Part shown: positions 43,401 through 55,039 of the stretch, piece after piece
How the letters are laid out: every line of letters starts with the position of its first letter
Position numbering within the stretch: position 1 is the stretch's first letter
NCBI GenBank assembly: GCA_017506865.1
Contig: JAFCMP010000118.1
Location: 124,001 to 188,000, forward strand
Source of the DNA: Tribonema minus
Taxonomy: Eukaryota; Sar; Xanthophyceae; Tribonematales; Tribonemataceae
Length of the DNA stretch: 64,000 bases
Direction: 5' to 3'
The notes under the pieces: generated by a model
The model's database searches: none
What the model saw: only the letters and a program-made list of their open reading frames with translations
What the model was told of the DNA's origin: nothing
Program-made: the position numbers and the translations under genes

Positions 43401-44199
43401 TCCGCAGTTCAGCGACTGGTGCACCTAGGGTTAGAGTTAGCCTCAGATGCTTGCAACCAGCAGCTCCGGCAGCTCTTCAAACCGTAGAGCACACGAAATG
43501 AATCGAGTAGTCACTGCGGGGCCTCTCACTGCCATGTGGCACTGAACGTATATATCAACTTCAACTTCAGTGCGAGAGTGGTTGGACCAAATAGCCAGAG
43601 CAAATAGGTGCGCAGAGTGATCAAGCCAACACACAGACGTCAGACATCAGCTAGGGCTCCAGACTGCTCACTACGTGTTAGCTACAACCATTACCATGTT
43701 TTGTGTGGTTGTTGAAGTTTGACACGGGTGCCCTGTCCCCCTTTGCCACGTAAACATCATGTTGGAGCATGTGGCAGTTGCATGCTCATTGCTGTTTGCA
43801 CGCTTGACGGTTACGGCACTTACACTTGATGGTAGACAGACTACAATACATTCACTTCTAGCAGCACACGACTGGCGTCGGTCTTCCGCTGCATTGGTCA
43901 CCTTGATGTCTACCTCTGCCGGTATGGAGCAACAGGGCAGTGCGCAGCAGCTCTCTACGTTGTAACACAACATGTTAGCGCTCGCTTACCTGAACCTTGC
44001 TGCGGGTACCGACCACCAGCGCAACGCTATGCCAGTCCGTGTTATCGCGCCATTCCATGCGCACTGCCGCTAGCAGCCTCTGGTCCTCTTCCAACGTCCA
44101 TGACTCATGCCGCACGCTGCGACTGCCGCTGCCGTGCCGGCTGCGATCGCCGCCACCTGCGCTGCTGCCGCTGCCACTGTCGTCAGCACCACTGCCGCC

Positions 44200-44249
<50 letters not shown>

Positions 44250-44664
44250 CGTCGCCACCGCCACCGCTGCCAGCGCCGCTTCCGCCGCCACCGCCGCTGC
44301 CACTTCCGCCATCCGCAAAGGCCCCTTCCGCATCTTCGCGATTCACATTGCCAGCACCTCTGCCCACGTTGTGGTGATGACCGCTGCTGCGCTGAGCGCT
44401 GCCGGGGCGGTGCCAGTCAAATGCGCTGCCACCGCTGCCGCTGCCGCTGCTGCCGCTGCCGGCGCCGCTGCCGCCGCCGCCGCTGCGCTGCGAGCCGCAA
44501 CTTGTCGGAACAGAAGCGGCCCGCATGTGCGCCAGGTCTGAGCTTGCTGCTGCAGCAGCAAGAGGGGCGCCTTGCGACTGCTGCTGCGATGGTGAAGGGC
44601 GCGGCGGCAGCCGCTGCTGCCGCTGCTGCGCCGCAGCGGCAGCGCGCGCTGCGCCACTCGGCAT
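36281..44664 (-). CDS. MYB/SANT-repeat protein with long low-complexity regions (multi-exon)
   Basis: On the minus strand, exon 44664-43990 (225 codons, Gly/Ser-rich) ends with a SANT/Myb half (WTLEEDQRLLAAVR ... DWHSVALVVGTRSKVQ). Phase-compatible exons follow at 40687-40614 and 40202-40055. The latter encodes a second Myb repeat (FHPAEDQLILRLQ ... CWGVIASQLPGRT). The exon from about 39650 starts with its recognition-helix end (IKSRWLQLMR) and runs to a donor at 38777. Ala/Gly/Ser/Gln-rich coding blocks continue at 38500-37015, and a last exon (36598 to TGA 36281) ends in a poly-Gly tail. In the 38.5-37.0 kb block the best frame changes twice without an obvious intron, so that part is uncertain. 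Such proteins are usually nuclear DNA-binding regulators. The first repeat lacks its usual third helix in this model, so an exon may be missing. Confidence 0.6.
40430..40472 (+). repeat. Poly-C tract of about 40 bases in a MYB intron
   Basis: An almost uninterrupted C homopolymer of about 43 bases, between the exons at 40687-40614 and 40202-40055. A G homopolymer of about 22 lies nearby at 40861-40882. The lengths are at the limit of what sequencing reports reliably. Confidence 0.8.
41590..41643. repeat. Facing telomere-like tracts
   Basis: TTAGGGTTAGGGCTAGGG is followed within five bases by CCTAAACCTAACCCTAACC and CTAACCC, so the two telomere-like strands meet head to head. It lies in the large MYB intron and directly precedes the ACCGGT-rich cluster at 41656. 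Confidence 0.75.
41656..42810. repeat. Two ACCGGT/ACCAGTT motif clusters bounding ~830 bp
   Basis: Clusters at 41656-41780 and 42640-42800 are packed with variants of ACCGGTA, GGTACC, ACCAGTTTTT and TAACTGG on both strands. The interior (about 41810-42640) lacks them. The arrangement suggests the sub-terminal repeats of a DNA transposon, but I could not find precise terminal repeats or a target-site duplication. The open frame across the second cluster (from 42492) is probably accidental. Confidence 0.5.
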
Positions 44665-45830
44665 CGCGAGCGCGGCAGCAGGACTTGCAGCGCCTGCGCG
44701 CCGCAGTTTCGCAGCAGCACGGATTGTGTTAGGGGCTAGCTGACCGTCAGCGCCACACCCTGGCGTTGGAGTGTGACACGTACGTGCGCATCACAGTGCT
44801 CAGGCACAGGCACGAAGCAGCAACAGCGGCGGCGCCGACGATAGCGGCAGCAGCAGCACTATAGTATACCAATTGCACGCGGCACAACCAGCAGCACGCA
44901 GAGCTTGTAACCGCATGAGTGGCACCTCTGCCATGGCGCATCTGAAAGCTCAGAGGAGTATGTAGAGCGCACCCTATTGTGATGGATGCGAAGCGCACGC
45001 AATGAAGCGTAGAGCACGGCGCACACAGCACGTGAACTCGTTCACGACTGCTTCCATGCATGCTGTGCTGTAGAGAGCCCCCAGATGTGTGGCAGGATGC
45101 AAAGCTACTCAGCAAACATTGACGAACACTTAAGTTTTTACTTGGGGACTGATGTGCTGCAGCGGCTGCAGCTGGGCTACTGCAGGGCATTTTAGATTGC
45201 GTCACGGTGTAAGTAATTTTGAAGTATCTGATGAAGCTGGCGTTAGTACTTGAGGCGTTGACAACAGGCAGAGCTCTTCTTCGAAGTACATGGGGACGAC
45301 CCCTCTGCTCGTCAGTACTTCTACATGACAAGGTGAACAGCCTGACAATCATTCGCTGATGTTGGCAGTTATGTGAGTAGCCTGCGGCATTGACATCATG
45401 CGTGCACCTTCGCGAGCAGGCCTATTGTCTTGCAAACATGCTACTGCAGTGCCTGTACGGGTCCGTTTGCAAACTGCCAGCACGTGAGGTCAAGGGCTTT
45501 CTTCTGTTCATGCATGAAGCCATCGTAAATTTAATGGCTTAGAATGGTCGCCCTGACTGTAATTCCCAAACCAACATAGAAGTAATAAGATTGTAGCAGT
45601 TGGTATGTACAATATGGCGCCGTTGTAAGATGGCCAACGCCACGTGACCTCATCACGCGCGCAGGACGGTTGATCAACTCACGGCATCACACGTCATTCG
45701 TGAGGACGCGCATCATGTAGTCGCATGCAGACCTCGCATAGAGAATCGCAATAGCACGGCACCTACTTCAACTCACGGCGACTCCAGCACGAATCTGCGT
45801 GTGAATCTGCGAGCGAGCACATGAATTTGC
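44665..45830. other. Intergenic sequence, no gene recognised
   Basis: Upstream side of the MYB gene. It may hold its promoter or a first non-coding exon; the frame stays open for some distance upstream of the ATG at 44664. Nothing else recognisable. Confidence 0.4.
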
Positions 45831-46094
45831 ATGCGCGCGTCACCTTCGTGGCGGCCGCCGCCGCGCTGTGCTGACAGTGCACTAGAACCGAAGCCGAAGC
45901 CCAATGAAGAGGCGGTGGTGTCCATAGAGTTGAGCACTGTGACGCGCGACAGCGGCGGCGGCGACCCTCTTGATGCTATGGGGCTGGCCGGCGCGCCGTG
46001 CGGCACAGCGATAATCATGGTCGGCGGAGGCGTGCTGTTGGGCGTGACGCTGGTGCCTGGGCATCATGATAGCATAGGCATTGCAGCGAGATAA
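45831..46094 (+). CDS. Small hypothetical ORF, 87 residues
   Basis: ATG 45831 to TAA gives 87 residues with a Pro/Arg-rich start and one possible membrane segment (CGTAIIMVGGGVLLGVTLV). It is GC-rich and is the last such block before the composition changes. The minus strand also has an 81-residue frame across the same bases, so strand and coding status are uncertain. No homologue recognised. Confidence 0.25.
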   Translation: MRASPSWRPPPRCADSALEPKPKPNEEAVVSIELSTVTRDSGGGDPLDAMGLAGAPCGTAIIMVGGGVLLGVTLVPGHHDSIGIAAR

Positions 46095-49000
46095 TGAGCT
46101 GCAGCGCAGCCGTGAGCATCACATCTCAATTTCGGGGACTGGTGTAAAAGGTCGGAAGTGTCAGAGGTTGGGCGCAAAAGCGCTCTTGAACCGCACCAGA
46201 GGTTTAAAATAGACACTTGAGGATAAAACGAATGGTGGAAGTGTTCCCCACCACATAGCGCCTTGGATGTTGGTTTTGCAGCCTATGTGAATCGCAGCAT
46301 GCACCTGGGTCAATATCGTGACATAGTGTAGCGTAGAGTGAAGTAAGCAAAGACGCCTCGCAAATGTCTAACCACCCTAATGCCATCAACTTGAACACGG
46401 ATGGAGCGCGGTGCACAGTGCCAGGTGATATTCTTGAAAATTGCTCAAGCTCTTTGAACTTCATATTAATAGCGCTTTGGTTGCTTCAAGTCATTTCAGT
46501 AGATTCTCATAACTACGAGTTTGCTGTCGAAGATGTTGTCGTAAGGATCAGCCTGTCATTCAATCTGCCATATTCCACTTAGCGCTGCCCTCTCTGGTAT
46601 CTGAGTTGCCACTTCGGTATGCCACAGTACTTCAAGGCTGGGTTTTGTAACAGACGTAGCACTTGATGTGCACGGGCAGTGGTAGCGAGAGCGCTGGTGC
46701 AACAGGTGCAAAAATAAGCCACAGCTCTCACTGATGTGTTGAAGTCTTAGAGTACTCTTCAACAGTCTTAGAGTACTCTTCAACACATTTGAATGTGTAT
46801 GCTATAGCAACTTGTGAACAAGTTGACGCCTACCAACGCTTACACAGTCATTGATCATCAAGGCGGTCATTCTCACATTGCTGATTCACTGACAGGATCC
46901 TGTTAGTATGCCATTTCATCACACGCAGAATCTGATGTCAACTTTTATGAAACCAGTCGCTTCGAAGAATCGCGGTGAGGTGATTCGGATCTTCACAGTC
47001 ATGTGCCAATCAGTGATTAGTCGATAAGATATCAGGCTTTGCCACCAAAGTGCCGCGCTGTGGGTCCAAGAGTGAGGCTTCCTCATTCATTGGTGGTAAT
47101 TGCAGTTGAATTGTTGACTGGAACCGTTGGTGAATCTCAGACTGTGGCAGTGACAGTCTGATGTCAGCTTCAAAATCAGGTTCAGAATCATTCTCCTCAT
47201 CGCTCACCAGCAGGTTGGACAGTGAATAGACTAAGTACGATACCCCGCGAGTCATTGACCATACAATGGGATAATTATAGTAAATGGTTGATTATCATCA
47301 CTTCCAATGAGCCACTTACATTCAGATTGATGTTATCATTTTTTTTTTATCGACAAGGCTTAGTTCTGAAGTTCAATCAACTCAGAAAATCTGATGTGAC
47401 ACAATGTCAGGCAGCATGAATCTTGATGATGGTGCATACTCAACAAATCGACAACTCATTCTGTGGACAACACATCCTGTGTCAACTTGTGTTATGCCAC
47501 CAGACTCAGTGGTGACAACTTGAATAATCAAATCTCAGACCATTCAGCATTGCCAAAGAACTGGTAGCACAGTCACTGCCACAGTGACTGCTGCTGCAGT
47601 GTTTACCTGGTAAAGAATGATCAACTGCAGTCTGACAGTGTCAATAACTGAATAGTATAGTAGTACTATATTGTACCGTTCTTTCTCACAGATTCCAATT
47701 TAAAATAAGCGCACTCCACTTTAAAATTAAATTAAACTTTTAGGTATCAGTTTCTCTGGTCTGGTTCGAGAAGCTACTGCTGACTCAGAGGCGGACTCGT
47801 AGTGAAGCACTGTATCTGCTTTAACACAAAGTTCAACTATGATGACATCAGTAATGACATATTGCTGCTGCCATGCCCACTGGCAGCCTGCCGGTAGGTG
47901 TCTGTCTCAGTGACAGTTACTGGGGTGTGAACATCACAATGATTATCACAATTGTGAACTAAGTCTTGACAATCACTGTGTGAGCGTACATGCTATGAGT
48001 GGTATTGTCAGTCTGAGTGAATGAGTTCAAACTTCAGTTGAACATGAGTAAGACATTGAGATTCTTTTTCCGAAGACGCTCTTACTATTAGTCACAAACA
48101 GGCACTGTCACACAAACACATGGCAACAGTAACTTTCAACACAGTGTCTCCATCATGGTGAGTGACTGACACAGAGTCGGACTCACAATCTTGAAACTTT
48201 AAGCCAGTTGTAACTTTTATACCGCGTCTGACATTGTGTTACATGCCGGCGGTAGTAATTGTTATCCAGGTGATATCAATGTTAGCACAAGCATCATGAT
48301 GATGATCTTCCCGCTGGAGTTGACAATTCATCTACTACAACATAGAAGTGTACGATACTAACGCATGTCACTGTATAATATAGAATTATTATCTGAGTAA
48401 ACTTCATGGAACTCAATTCAAATTGATGGATATACGACTCTGTGAATCACTCAGCGACATCCAATTTGGTGACATCATCAACATGATACATTTGCGGGGC
48501 AGCTATTTTAAAATTATAGTTGACTTGAACTCTCTGAGGCAGAAACTTGCCAAGTCAAGTCAATTCGAATGATATGGCGATAGCAAAAGCTGCAGCAGCA
48601 GCTGCTGCAATAGCTGCAATCATCATGCCTTTATATCATCATGATTTAAAAAATAATGTTGGTGTTTCAATTTGTTCAGACTCTGGTTAGTTCAGACTCT
48701 GAGTTCAATCAAATACTGTAACACTAACTTGAAAAATTGTGGTGCTGTCAGTGGCAGTGTGTCAATTGAACTTAAGCCCTAGGATGACAGCAACATCTGA
48801 TGCGGCCCGGCCGCCCGAGACCAGGCTGAAGGCCTCAGGCCGTCAAACTTATTTAATAAATTAATAAGCCAGGTTGTTGCTGATGATGATCATTAAAGTC
48901 ATGAGTGGTGAGTACCAGTTCACGGCACTAGATGAGCTCACCACCTTAAGATTATCGATATACAGTATCAAATTTATTCACTGTCAGTTTTACATTACTA

Positions 49001-50900
49001 TGCAATTTTATTAAGCACTAACTTGAAGTCTTTCAAGTTCAACTTGTGAGCTAAAGTCTGAAAGTAAAATTTAATGTTTGCAACAATGTTGCAGCAGTAG
49101 CCTCACTGACAGGCTGCTAAGAGAATTAAATTGCAAACAATGGGACCTGAATCGGGAAAATGGGACTCAGCATCACCACTCTGGCAAACTTCAAGTCTGA
49201 TTGAACCCTCCCCCAGCGTTTGCTGCTGAAATTTAACTTGATGTTGAGGCTATTAGGTGAACTAGTTGTCAAGTTGGTTAGCATTCCATGATGATCATCT
49301 CGAGCACTGAGCACTTTTCAAACTTCAATTTGGAGTTAAATTTTGTACTAGCATCATTAGAGTTGAGGTTAATCTTCAAGTCCAAGTTCAACATGGTATA
49401 TCTCAAGATCCTGAGCGTAGAGCGTAGGAAAAATCTTTGTGTTACTTATTAACTTTTTTCTAGGCGTGACACCCACATCATCACAATTGAGAGAACTCTA
49501 TTAAATTTTGCAGAGTTATCCCCTGTGTCCGACTGTTGAATTCACGTTGCACTTTTCGCAATTTAAACTTTTTAAGCCTATACTTAGTCTAGTGAATGTT
49601 GCATTACAATTTTGGTTTGTTTGTTCATTGTGTCAGGATACACGGCTAATAGTATCTCACATAGTCAGCAAACAACAGACTGAGTCAACAAAACGTCATT
49701 GATTGATCTACGGAATCCTCCGCATTGACTTATTGAAGGAATTGGGTCAGAATGATTGATAATCATTGCCAGGCGCGGATCAATCACCTGCACCTGGTCT
49801 GCAGAGTCTCTTACTGGCAGAGTACTACTAGTAGCCCGATCAGCAACGACTGCTGCACTGAGTCTCGCTGGTCACTGTTGCACAGCCACTGCAACATGCT
49901 TCACTTGTCACAGTGCCATACCTATACCACAATAACTGTACCATGAAGTAGTACAGTAATTATGTAGACTGAGTCTAGGGGATTGCCAGTGAAATTTGAT
50001 AACTTTGACTTCAATGCCAGTAAAGGTTGATTCACTTTAAATTAAAAGTCCTAGAGAATTTTCAACAGTGTCTCCGAGTCGTTGGATTGATGTTGAAATA
50101 TTAATTCACTTCAAGTTTTATCATCATGACATAAAGTTTTATCATCATGTCATGGTGATGTCATGATGATCAAAGAGGATTTCAGACTCTTCAGTGACTG
50201 CGCGCGGTGGCAAATCGAAAATGTACCCAAGTTGAACCTTAAATACTGATGTCAAATTGAATTGAACATTGCGGGCTGACTCAGACTGTCAGACTGTCAG
50301 TGAGTGAGCGTGTCTACTAGGCTATCCTCAGCCTGAATTACTGATTATTACTGATTGCATACTTCGCATTGTATAGGTTTAAATTGCGAAAAACGGGACC
50401 TGATTTCAAGACGGGACTAAAAGTAAATGGATTGCTGCTCAATTGTGCTGATATGGGTATGATGTTATGTTCATGCATGCCATTGGAATAAATTATTTAG
50501 GGATAAGATTTTTTTTCCATGCTCAGGATCTTTTTTGATTTGATTGCAATGGCATGGCGCACGATCTGGCGACATCATGACGAAATTTAATGCTGATTCG
50601 ACTCAGCGTCCAACTCCCTCTTAATTAGAATTTTAGCAGCCCCGCTATCTTAAGCCTGGCCCACTGGCAGTTGCGAGTGTGAGTGAGCGTCTGACTTGCA
50701 AAGTTTTGTGATCACTGACAGGCAACCCTTGGATCGCTGATGCGGTCACAGCGCTACAAGTCAGCGATGCGTTGGCATGAAGAACAAGCATAACAATCAG
50801 TCAAAAGTTTGTTCGGCAGGATTAATAATTTAGCTAAATGCCCGGTGATCAGATTCTGAAGCCTTCAACTTGAAGTTGCTTGCCATGATGATCAATAAAT
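46095..50900. other. AT-richer gene-poor region
   Basis: Nearly 5 kb in which stop codons are dense in all frames and no domain is visible. Short palindromic or repetitive words recur: ATCATCATGAT, CTGTCAGTGA, CAACTTGAAG, TCAGACTC. There is a 46734-46780 duplication of CTTAGAGTACTCTTCAAC. I see no tRNA, rRNA or gene. Confidence 0.5.
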
Positions 50901-51017
50901 TGATAAACTTAGAAAACAAAATATCTAATGGCGGTCGCAGCGGCTGCCGCAGCTGCTGCCAGCCTGCCAAATTGACAATATATAGCAGGAAGTGCAAAAA
51001 ATTTCAGAGCTCTGCAC

Positions 51018-51400
51018 ATTGTAAGGAGGGAATTCTTTGATACAATCACCGAATTATCAAGACGCGCCACGAGGTTTCGGCAGGCGTGTGCGTCCTGGGT
51101 AATTGCCGATGGGCTCGATCGAGGCCTCACACATTTCGATTTTATGAGAGTCTGCCACAACGGATGACTTCAGGATTTGGTAACTTCAACTTCCATTTCA
51201 ATTTCAACTTCAACTTCAACTTGAAGTACAACATTTTCCCGGATCGCTGAGAGGATGTTGTAGTTTAAATTTTGAAACAGTGTAAAAGGTATCAACCCTT
51301 TTCGGCCTCTGGACAATTTCTCAGGGCGTGTCCGCCGGCCTCAAACCCGTGGTGCCCTCCAAGAATTGGCGGATTGTTTCAAAAAATTCCCTCCTACAAG
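51018..51400. repeat. Inverted repeat with coding-like arms
   Basis: The plus strand at 51018-51110 and the minus strand at 51400-51305 are similar (TTGTA.GGAGGGAATT.TTTGA.ACAATC, then CACCACG.G/GCCACGAGG, GGC..GCG.ACG/GTGTGCGTCC). Both arms read RREFF(D/E)TI in frame. The left arm stays open as TELSRRATRFRQACASWVIAD... to TGA near 51165. These look like two decayed copies of one coding repeat in opposite orientation. Confidence 0.5.
51182..51230. repeat. AACTTC microsatellite
   Basis: Runs of CAACTTC/CAATTTC units (AACTTCAACTTCCATTTCAA and onwards) end in CTTGAAGTAC. The same hexamer words are scattered across the window, including the PPR palindrome spacer and the retrotransposon leader. 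Confidence 0.7.
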
Positions 51401-51554
51401 TTTTGTTTAAACTGTGGCGTGCCTCCGTTAAACAATGCCATGCAGATCGTCTCGTTGACATCATTACTAACTGTGACATTATCAAACAATCAACATAACA
51501 TTCATTCAATGCTGCTGGGGCATTGCCAACTTGAAGGACTCAATGACATTTGAA

Positions 51555-52868
51555 TCAGTCTCTGAGAGAATACACACACACACCTGAGGTTTGTTTGCGA
51601 TGCGCGCTGCTAATCCCCGCCGCCGGCCATAATGTCTGCTGCACTTTTGACCCTCCGTTGTCCGCCCCTTCCCTCCGTAGAGTCCGTGTTGGCAGCCGCT
51701 GCAGAGCCCCTGGCCGTCGGGTCCGCTCGAAGTCCTCAGGCTCTGCATGAAACTGCTGCTGCCAGTGGGAAATGCGACGCACAATTGGAATGGGCTGAGA
51801 CGTCCACCATAGTGGCTCCGCTCCACTGGCAAGTGTGTGTGTTTGTTGGAGGGTTGCCCAGGGCGTCACTGGATCCATCTGCGGTCCGCTGTCCGTGACG
51901 ATAACCTCTGCTGCAGTAAATGTAGGAGCTGCAGCACGACCTGCCAGTCTGAGACTGTCAGTGAGAGCCGCTGCAGCAGCTGCCGCAGCCTGAGCAGCCT
52001 GAGGGTATGTCAAAGTGAATGCTGCCACCGAAACTGCGACAGTACCAGTATTACTAGCTTGACGTCCAACCTCAGGCTGACTGAGTCCCAAAGCCCCCAA
52101 GAACTCAAAAGCATTACTTGTACTGCTGAAACACGATGACTGTGGTGGCAACTTTGAAACGGATGGGACACCAGGCTGGACCGATGACTCAGAGGAAGGA
52201 TATGGAGTACTCAATGGATTCAATTTGCCAGGAGCTTCAAGGTTCTGTCTGCGCGATGTGTGGTCCACTACGCTAATCATGGACGCATCCATCACCTTGC
52301 CTGCTCGGCCGGCATGAAACTTCAACTTGTCGCTTGTGGGCTTTTCAGGCGACTCGAAGGTTTTGCTGCTGCAGCGTGAGCTTGGCAATGCGCAAATTGC
52401 TGCTTCTTGAAATGATTTTCGCCCTAAATCTAGGTGCAACTTTGCGGTTTTACCAGGAACTTCGAGCGCCTCCGATACTTCAACAGCTGCTGCAAACTGC
52501 AAGCTCAGCCTGCCAGCCTGAGGTCCTGTCACGATGACGTGTCGTGAAGCTGGTGGCTGCAACTGGTCCACCAGGTGACAGGTCTGCAACAAGAATTGTT
52601 CGGACATCGCGCGGTCCTCGGGGCGTTCTGGGACGCGTGGACCCCAAGCTTCAGGCTGCTCACAATCTTGAGGTTGCCGCTGCCAACCGAGGGTCTGCGT
52701 GATGGTTTCTGCAGCGTTGATGGCCTCTTTCTGCTGTCGTTGCGGGATGCCACTGGCATGGCGTTGATCCTCAGCAAGCGTGGCTGGACGATGTGCCTCA
52801 GCAACTGCAGCAGGTAGAGGCCCTGACCCTCTGCGGCCTGACGCTCCAGCTCCTGCGCCAAAGATCAT
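51555..52868 (-). CDS. Hypothetical protein, single long ORF in the gene-poor region
   Basis: A minus-strand frame is open from about 53010 to the stop at 51555. The first in-frame ATG is at 52868, giving 437 residues; a longer product would need an upstream exon. The frame is conspicuous because neighbouring DNA is full of stops. Composition is Ala/Gln/Ser/Pro-rich with an Ala run (QAAQAAAAAAAALTDSLRLA) and two related-looking pieces (RHVIVTGPQAG and AEVIVTDSGPQ). No signal peptide, membrane segment or catalytic motif is visible. It could be a lineage-specific gene or a transposon-derived frame. Confidence 0.45.
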   Translation of the reverse strand: MIFGAGAGASGRRGSGPLPAAVAEAHRPATLAEDQRHASGIPQRQQKEAINAAETITQTLGWQRQPQDCEQPEAWGPRVPERPEDRAMSEQFLLQTCHLVDQLQPPASRHVIVTGPQAGRLSLQFAAAVEVSEALEVPGKTAKLHLDLGRKSFQEAAICALPSSRCSSKTFESPEKPTSDKLKFHAGRAGKVMDASMISVVDHTSRRQNLEAPGKLNPLSTPYPSSESSVQPGVPSVSKLPPQSSCFSSTSNAFEFLGALGLSQPEVGRQASNTGTVAVSVAAFTLTYPQAAQAAAAAAAALTDSLRLAGRAAAPTFTAAEVIVTDSGPQMDPVTPWATLQQTHTLASGAEPLWWTSQPIPIVRRISHWQQQFHAEPEDFERTRRPGALQRLPTRTLRREGADNGGSKVQQTLWPAAGISSAHRKQTSGVCVYSLRD

Positions 52869-53011
52869 CGCGGCCGACAGGATTGCCGCAGCAGCTGCAC
52901 CAACATCAGATTGTGCGGCGCTGGCTGCCGAGTCGACAAGTGAGCTCTCAGCAGCTGGTATCCTGACATGATTGACATGATTGCTCGTCGTCGTCAAGTT
53001 GGTGTGTCATG

Positions 53012-53655
53012 TTGGCGGTCGCGACGGATGCGCGGATTCCGAAGCTGATTTGACGTGCGGTGGCGGCTGGCATGCTGCTCGTGTTGGACATTGATAGGCA
53101 CCAGCGCACCAGCGCAGGCATACTACACTAGTTTCTCTGCAGGACCGGCAGCAGTGATCAACGGGGCACAGGAAAAATCCTCCGAATTCTGCCGAGGTAA
53201 ATACCAATGAATCAGATTCTGAGGCTGAAACGCAATCGATGCATGATTCCTCTGTGTGTCTGTGTAGCACTTCATGTTAACTCGGTCTTCATGTTAACTC
53301 GGTCGGGCGAGGTTGCAGCTTGGGATACGAATTTCTTATGATGAGGCTCAAACCTGCAATTCGTCCGACTTCCTCCCGATTCCAAATGCCCAAAGGACCT
53401 GGCAAAAGGTGCACGTTTCAAGAAGAGTACACATGCGGGACTACGGAGGGACAGGTGTATAGCAGTTTGCAAACATGCTCTTCAATGATTGCCTAGTGTC
53501 GCGAATGCAAGGCATTGCTGCAGAGTCATGTCACTCTGATTCACTGAGTAACGCTGCGAGACGACGTGACGACTGTATAGCGGTAATAATTACGTTTTGA
53601 AAAATGCAGGAACTGTTGATTCCTCCGCCAAGAGACGTCAACTTGACGGTGTGTC
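53012..53655. other. No gene recognised
   Basis: Intergenic sequence with a short direct repeat (ATGTTAACTCGGTC at 53275 and 53290). Open frames are short and featureless. Confidence 0.45.
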
Positions 53656-53659
53656 ACTT

Positions 53660-53826
53660 GAAGAAGTTGTTGAAGTTCATTTACACCACTTGCATGCACT
53701 TGCATGCACTTGCATGCATGGGCAACCTGTAACAACAGTTGCGTGTGCGTGAAGAAGTTGTTGAAGTTCATGTTTACACCACTGCCTCTGCATGCATGCA
53801 ACCTGTAACAACAGTTGCTCGTGCGT
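53660..53826 (+). repeat. Two-copy tandem repeat of about 85-90 bp
   Basis: GAAGAAGTTGTTGAAGTTCAT ... ACACCACT ... GCATGCATG ... CAACCTGTAACAACAGTTGC ... GTGCGT occurs twice head to tail, with a TGCATGCACT microsatellite expanded in the first copy. Confidence 0.8.
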
Positions 53827-55039
53827 CAAGCAGGACGACGGTGGCCACCTGAAGCTGGAAGTGCCGTCGGTCGTTCGTCGACGAAATGAATATGATTTCC
53901 AGACTCTAGTTGGTGAAAAATAATTATTATGATGCACTGCAAGCAAGCACAGATATGATTTTTCTGCGCACTTGACAATTTGTGCAGGATCATGATAACC
54001 CCACGTTGCACTTCAAGTTGCCTTGGCCATTGAAAAGCGTGTTGTTCTGCTTGAACTATGTACTGCTAGTACGGCATGAAAAGTCAACTTTGAATTGTTT
54101 TTTTTGCTTTTCACGGGAATTCAATCCTGCTGATAACCATAGACACGCCCAAATAAAATGCTGCAGCGTGGTGCCTTCACTCCAATTCCTAGGGACGAAG
54201 TCACTAGGTCTCCGTTTGCACATCGTGCAAAAGACCCAAAATCGCAACAACTTCTGAACTAAAAGCCTGTTTCTCATCCTGTTTGGTGCATGATACAGAC
54301 CATAATGTTAGGTATAATGATGATGCAACAGATCTGCAGCAGACCATTTGTGTGATGCTGTGGGTAATTACAAAGCCTCAAAAACAGGGTTTATTCGGAT
54401 TAAAAGAGTTTCTGTGTGTGTCTGTGTACCAAAAACCCAATATATCGCCGGTATTCACGTCACATCATGAACAGCTGGCTCGACGACGAGCAGTGCAGAG
54501 GTCTTGTGAGCCTGTAGCAAGTGGTGAGCCTAGCTCAAAGAATAGATGCGTGCAACGAGAAGGAGCAGCCCCCGTGCGGACAGCTCGCGGAGAACGGTCT
54601 GTGGCAACACAGCGCGGAGCCGAGCACGCACCTAACGCAGCGCGCGAGAGCAGGTGCCGAGTGAGGTGCAGCAACAGCCCTTGCTTCGCGGTGAGCAGTG
54701 CTGAGCCACGTGTGGCAGCAAATGCTGGTGTTGACTACGGCGAATAAAGCATGGTAGTGGCGGGAGCAGCAGCACCTGAGCTTGTGTCCAATTTTGACAC
54801 ATGCTGACTGAGCATGACTAGGCTCAGTTACTATACGTGTTTCAGCATAGTCCCCAATGCAGCTGTGGAACAAGCTGTATTCAATCGACGGAGCTTATGC
54901 AACGGTATGAATGCATGGGCAAAAGGTTCGGGTTTCGGTGGCTGTTTGCGACGATGGGCTGCTGCAGGCCAGATCAAGATTATTGAACTCAACGAGCAGG
55001 AGGAGCACGACACTGGGGATTAAGGTGACATGCAGATAT

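Noticed and set aside
45773..46018. Minus-strand 81-codon frame overlapping the small ORF at 45831
   Set aside because: It cannot be separated from the plus-strand frame on evidence available; neither has a recognisable domain, so only the plus frame is listed, at low confidence.
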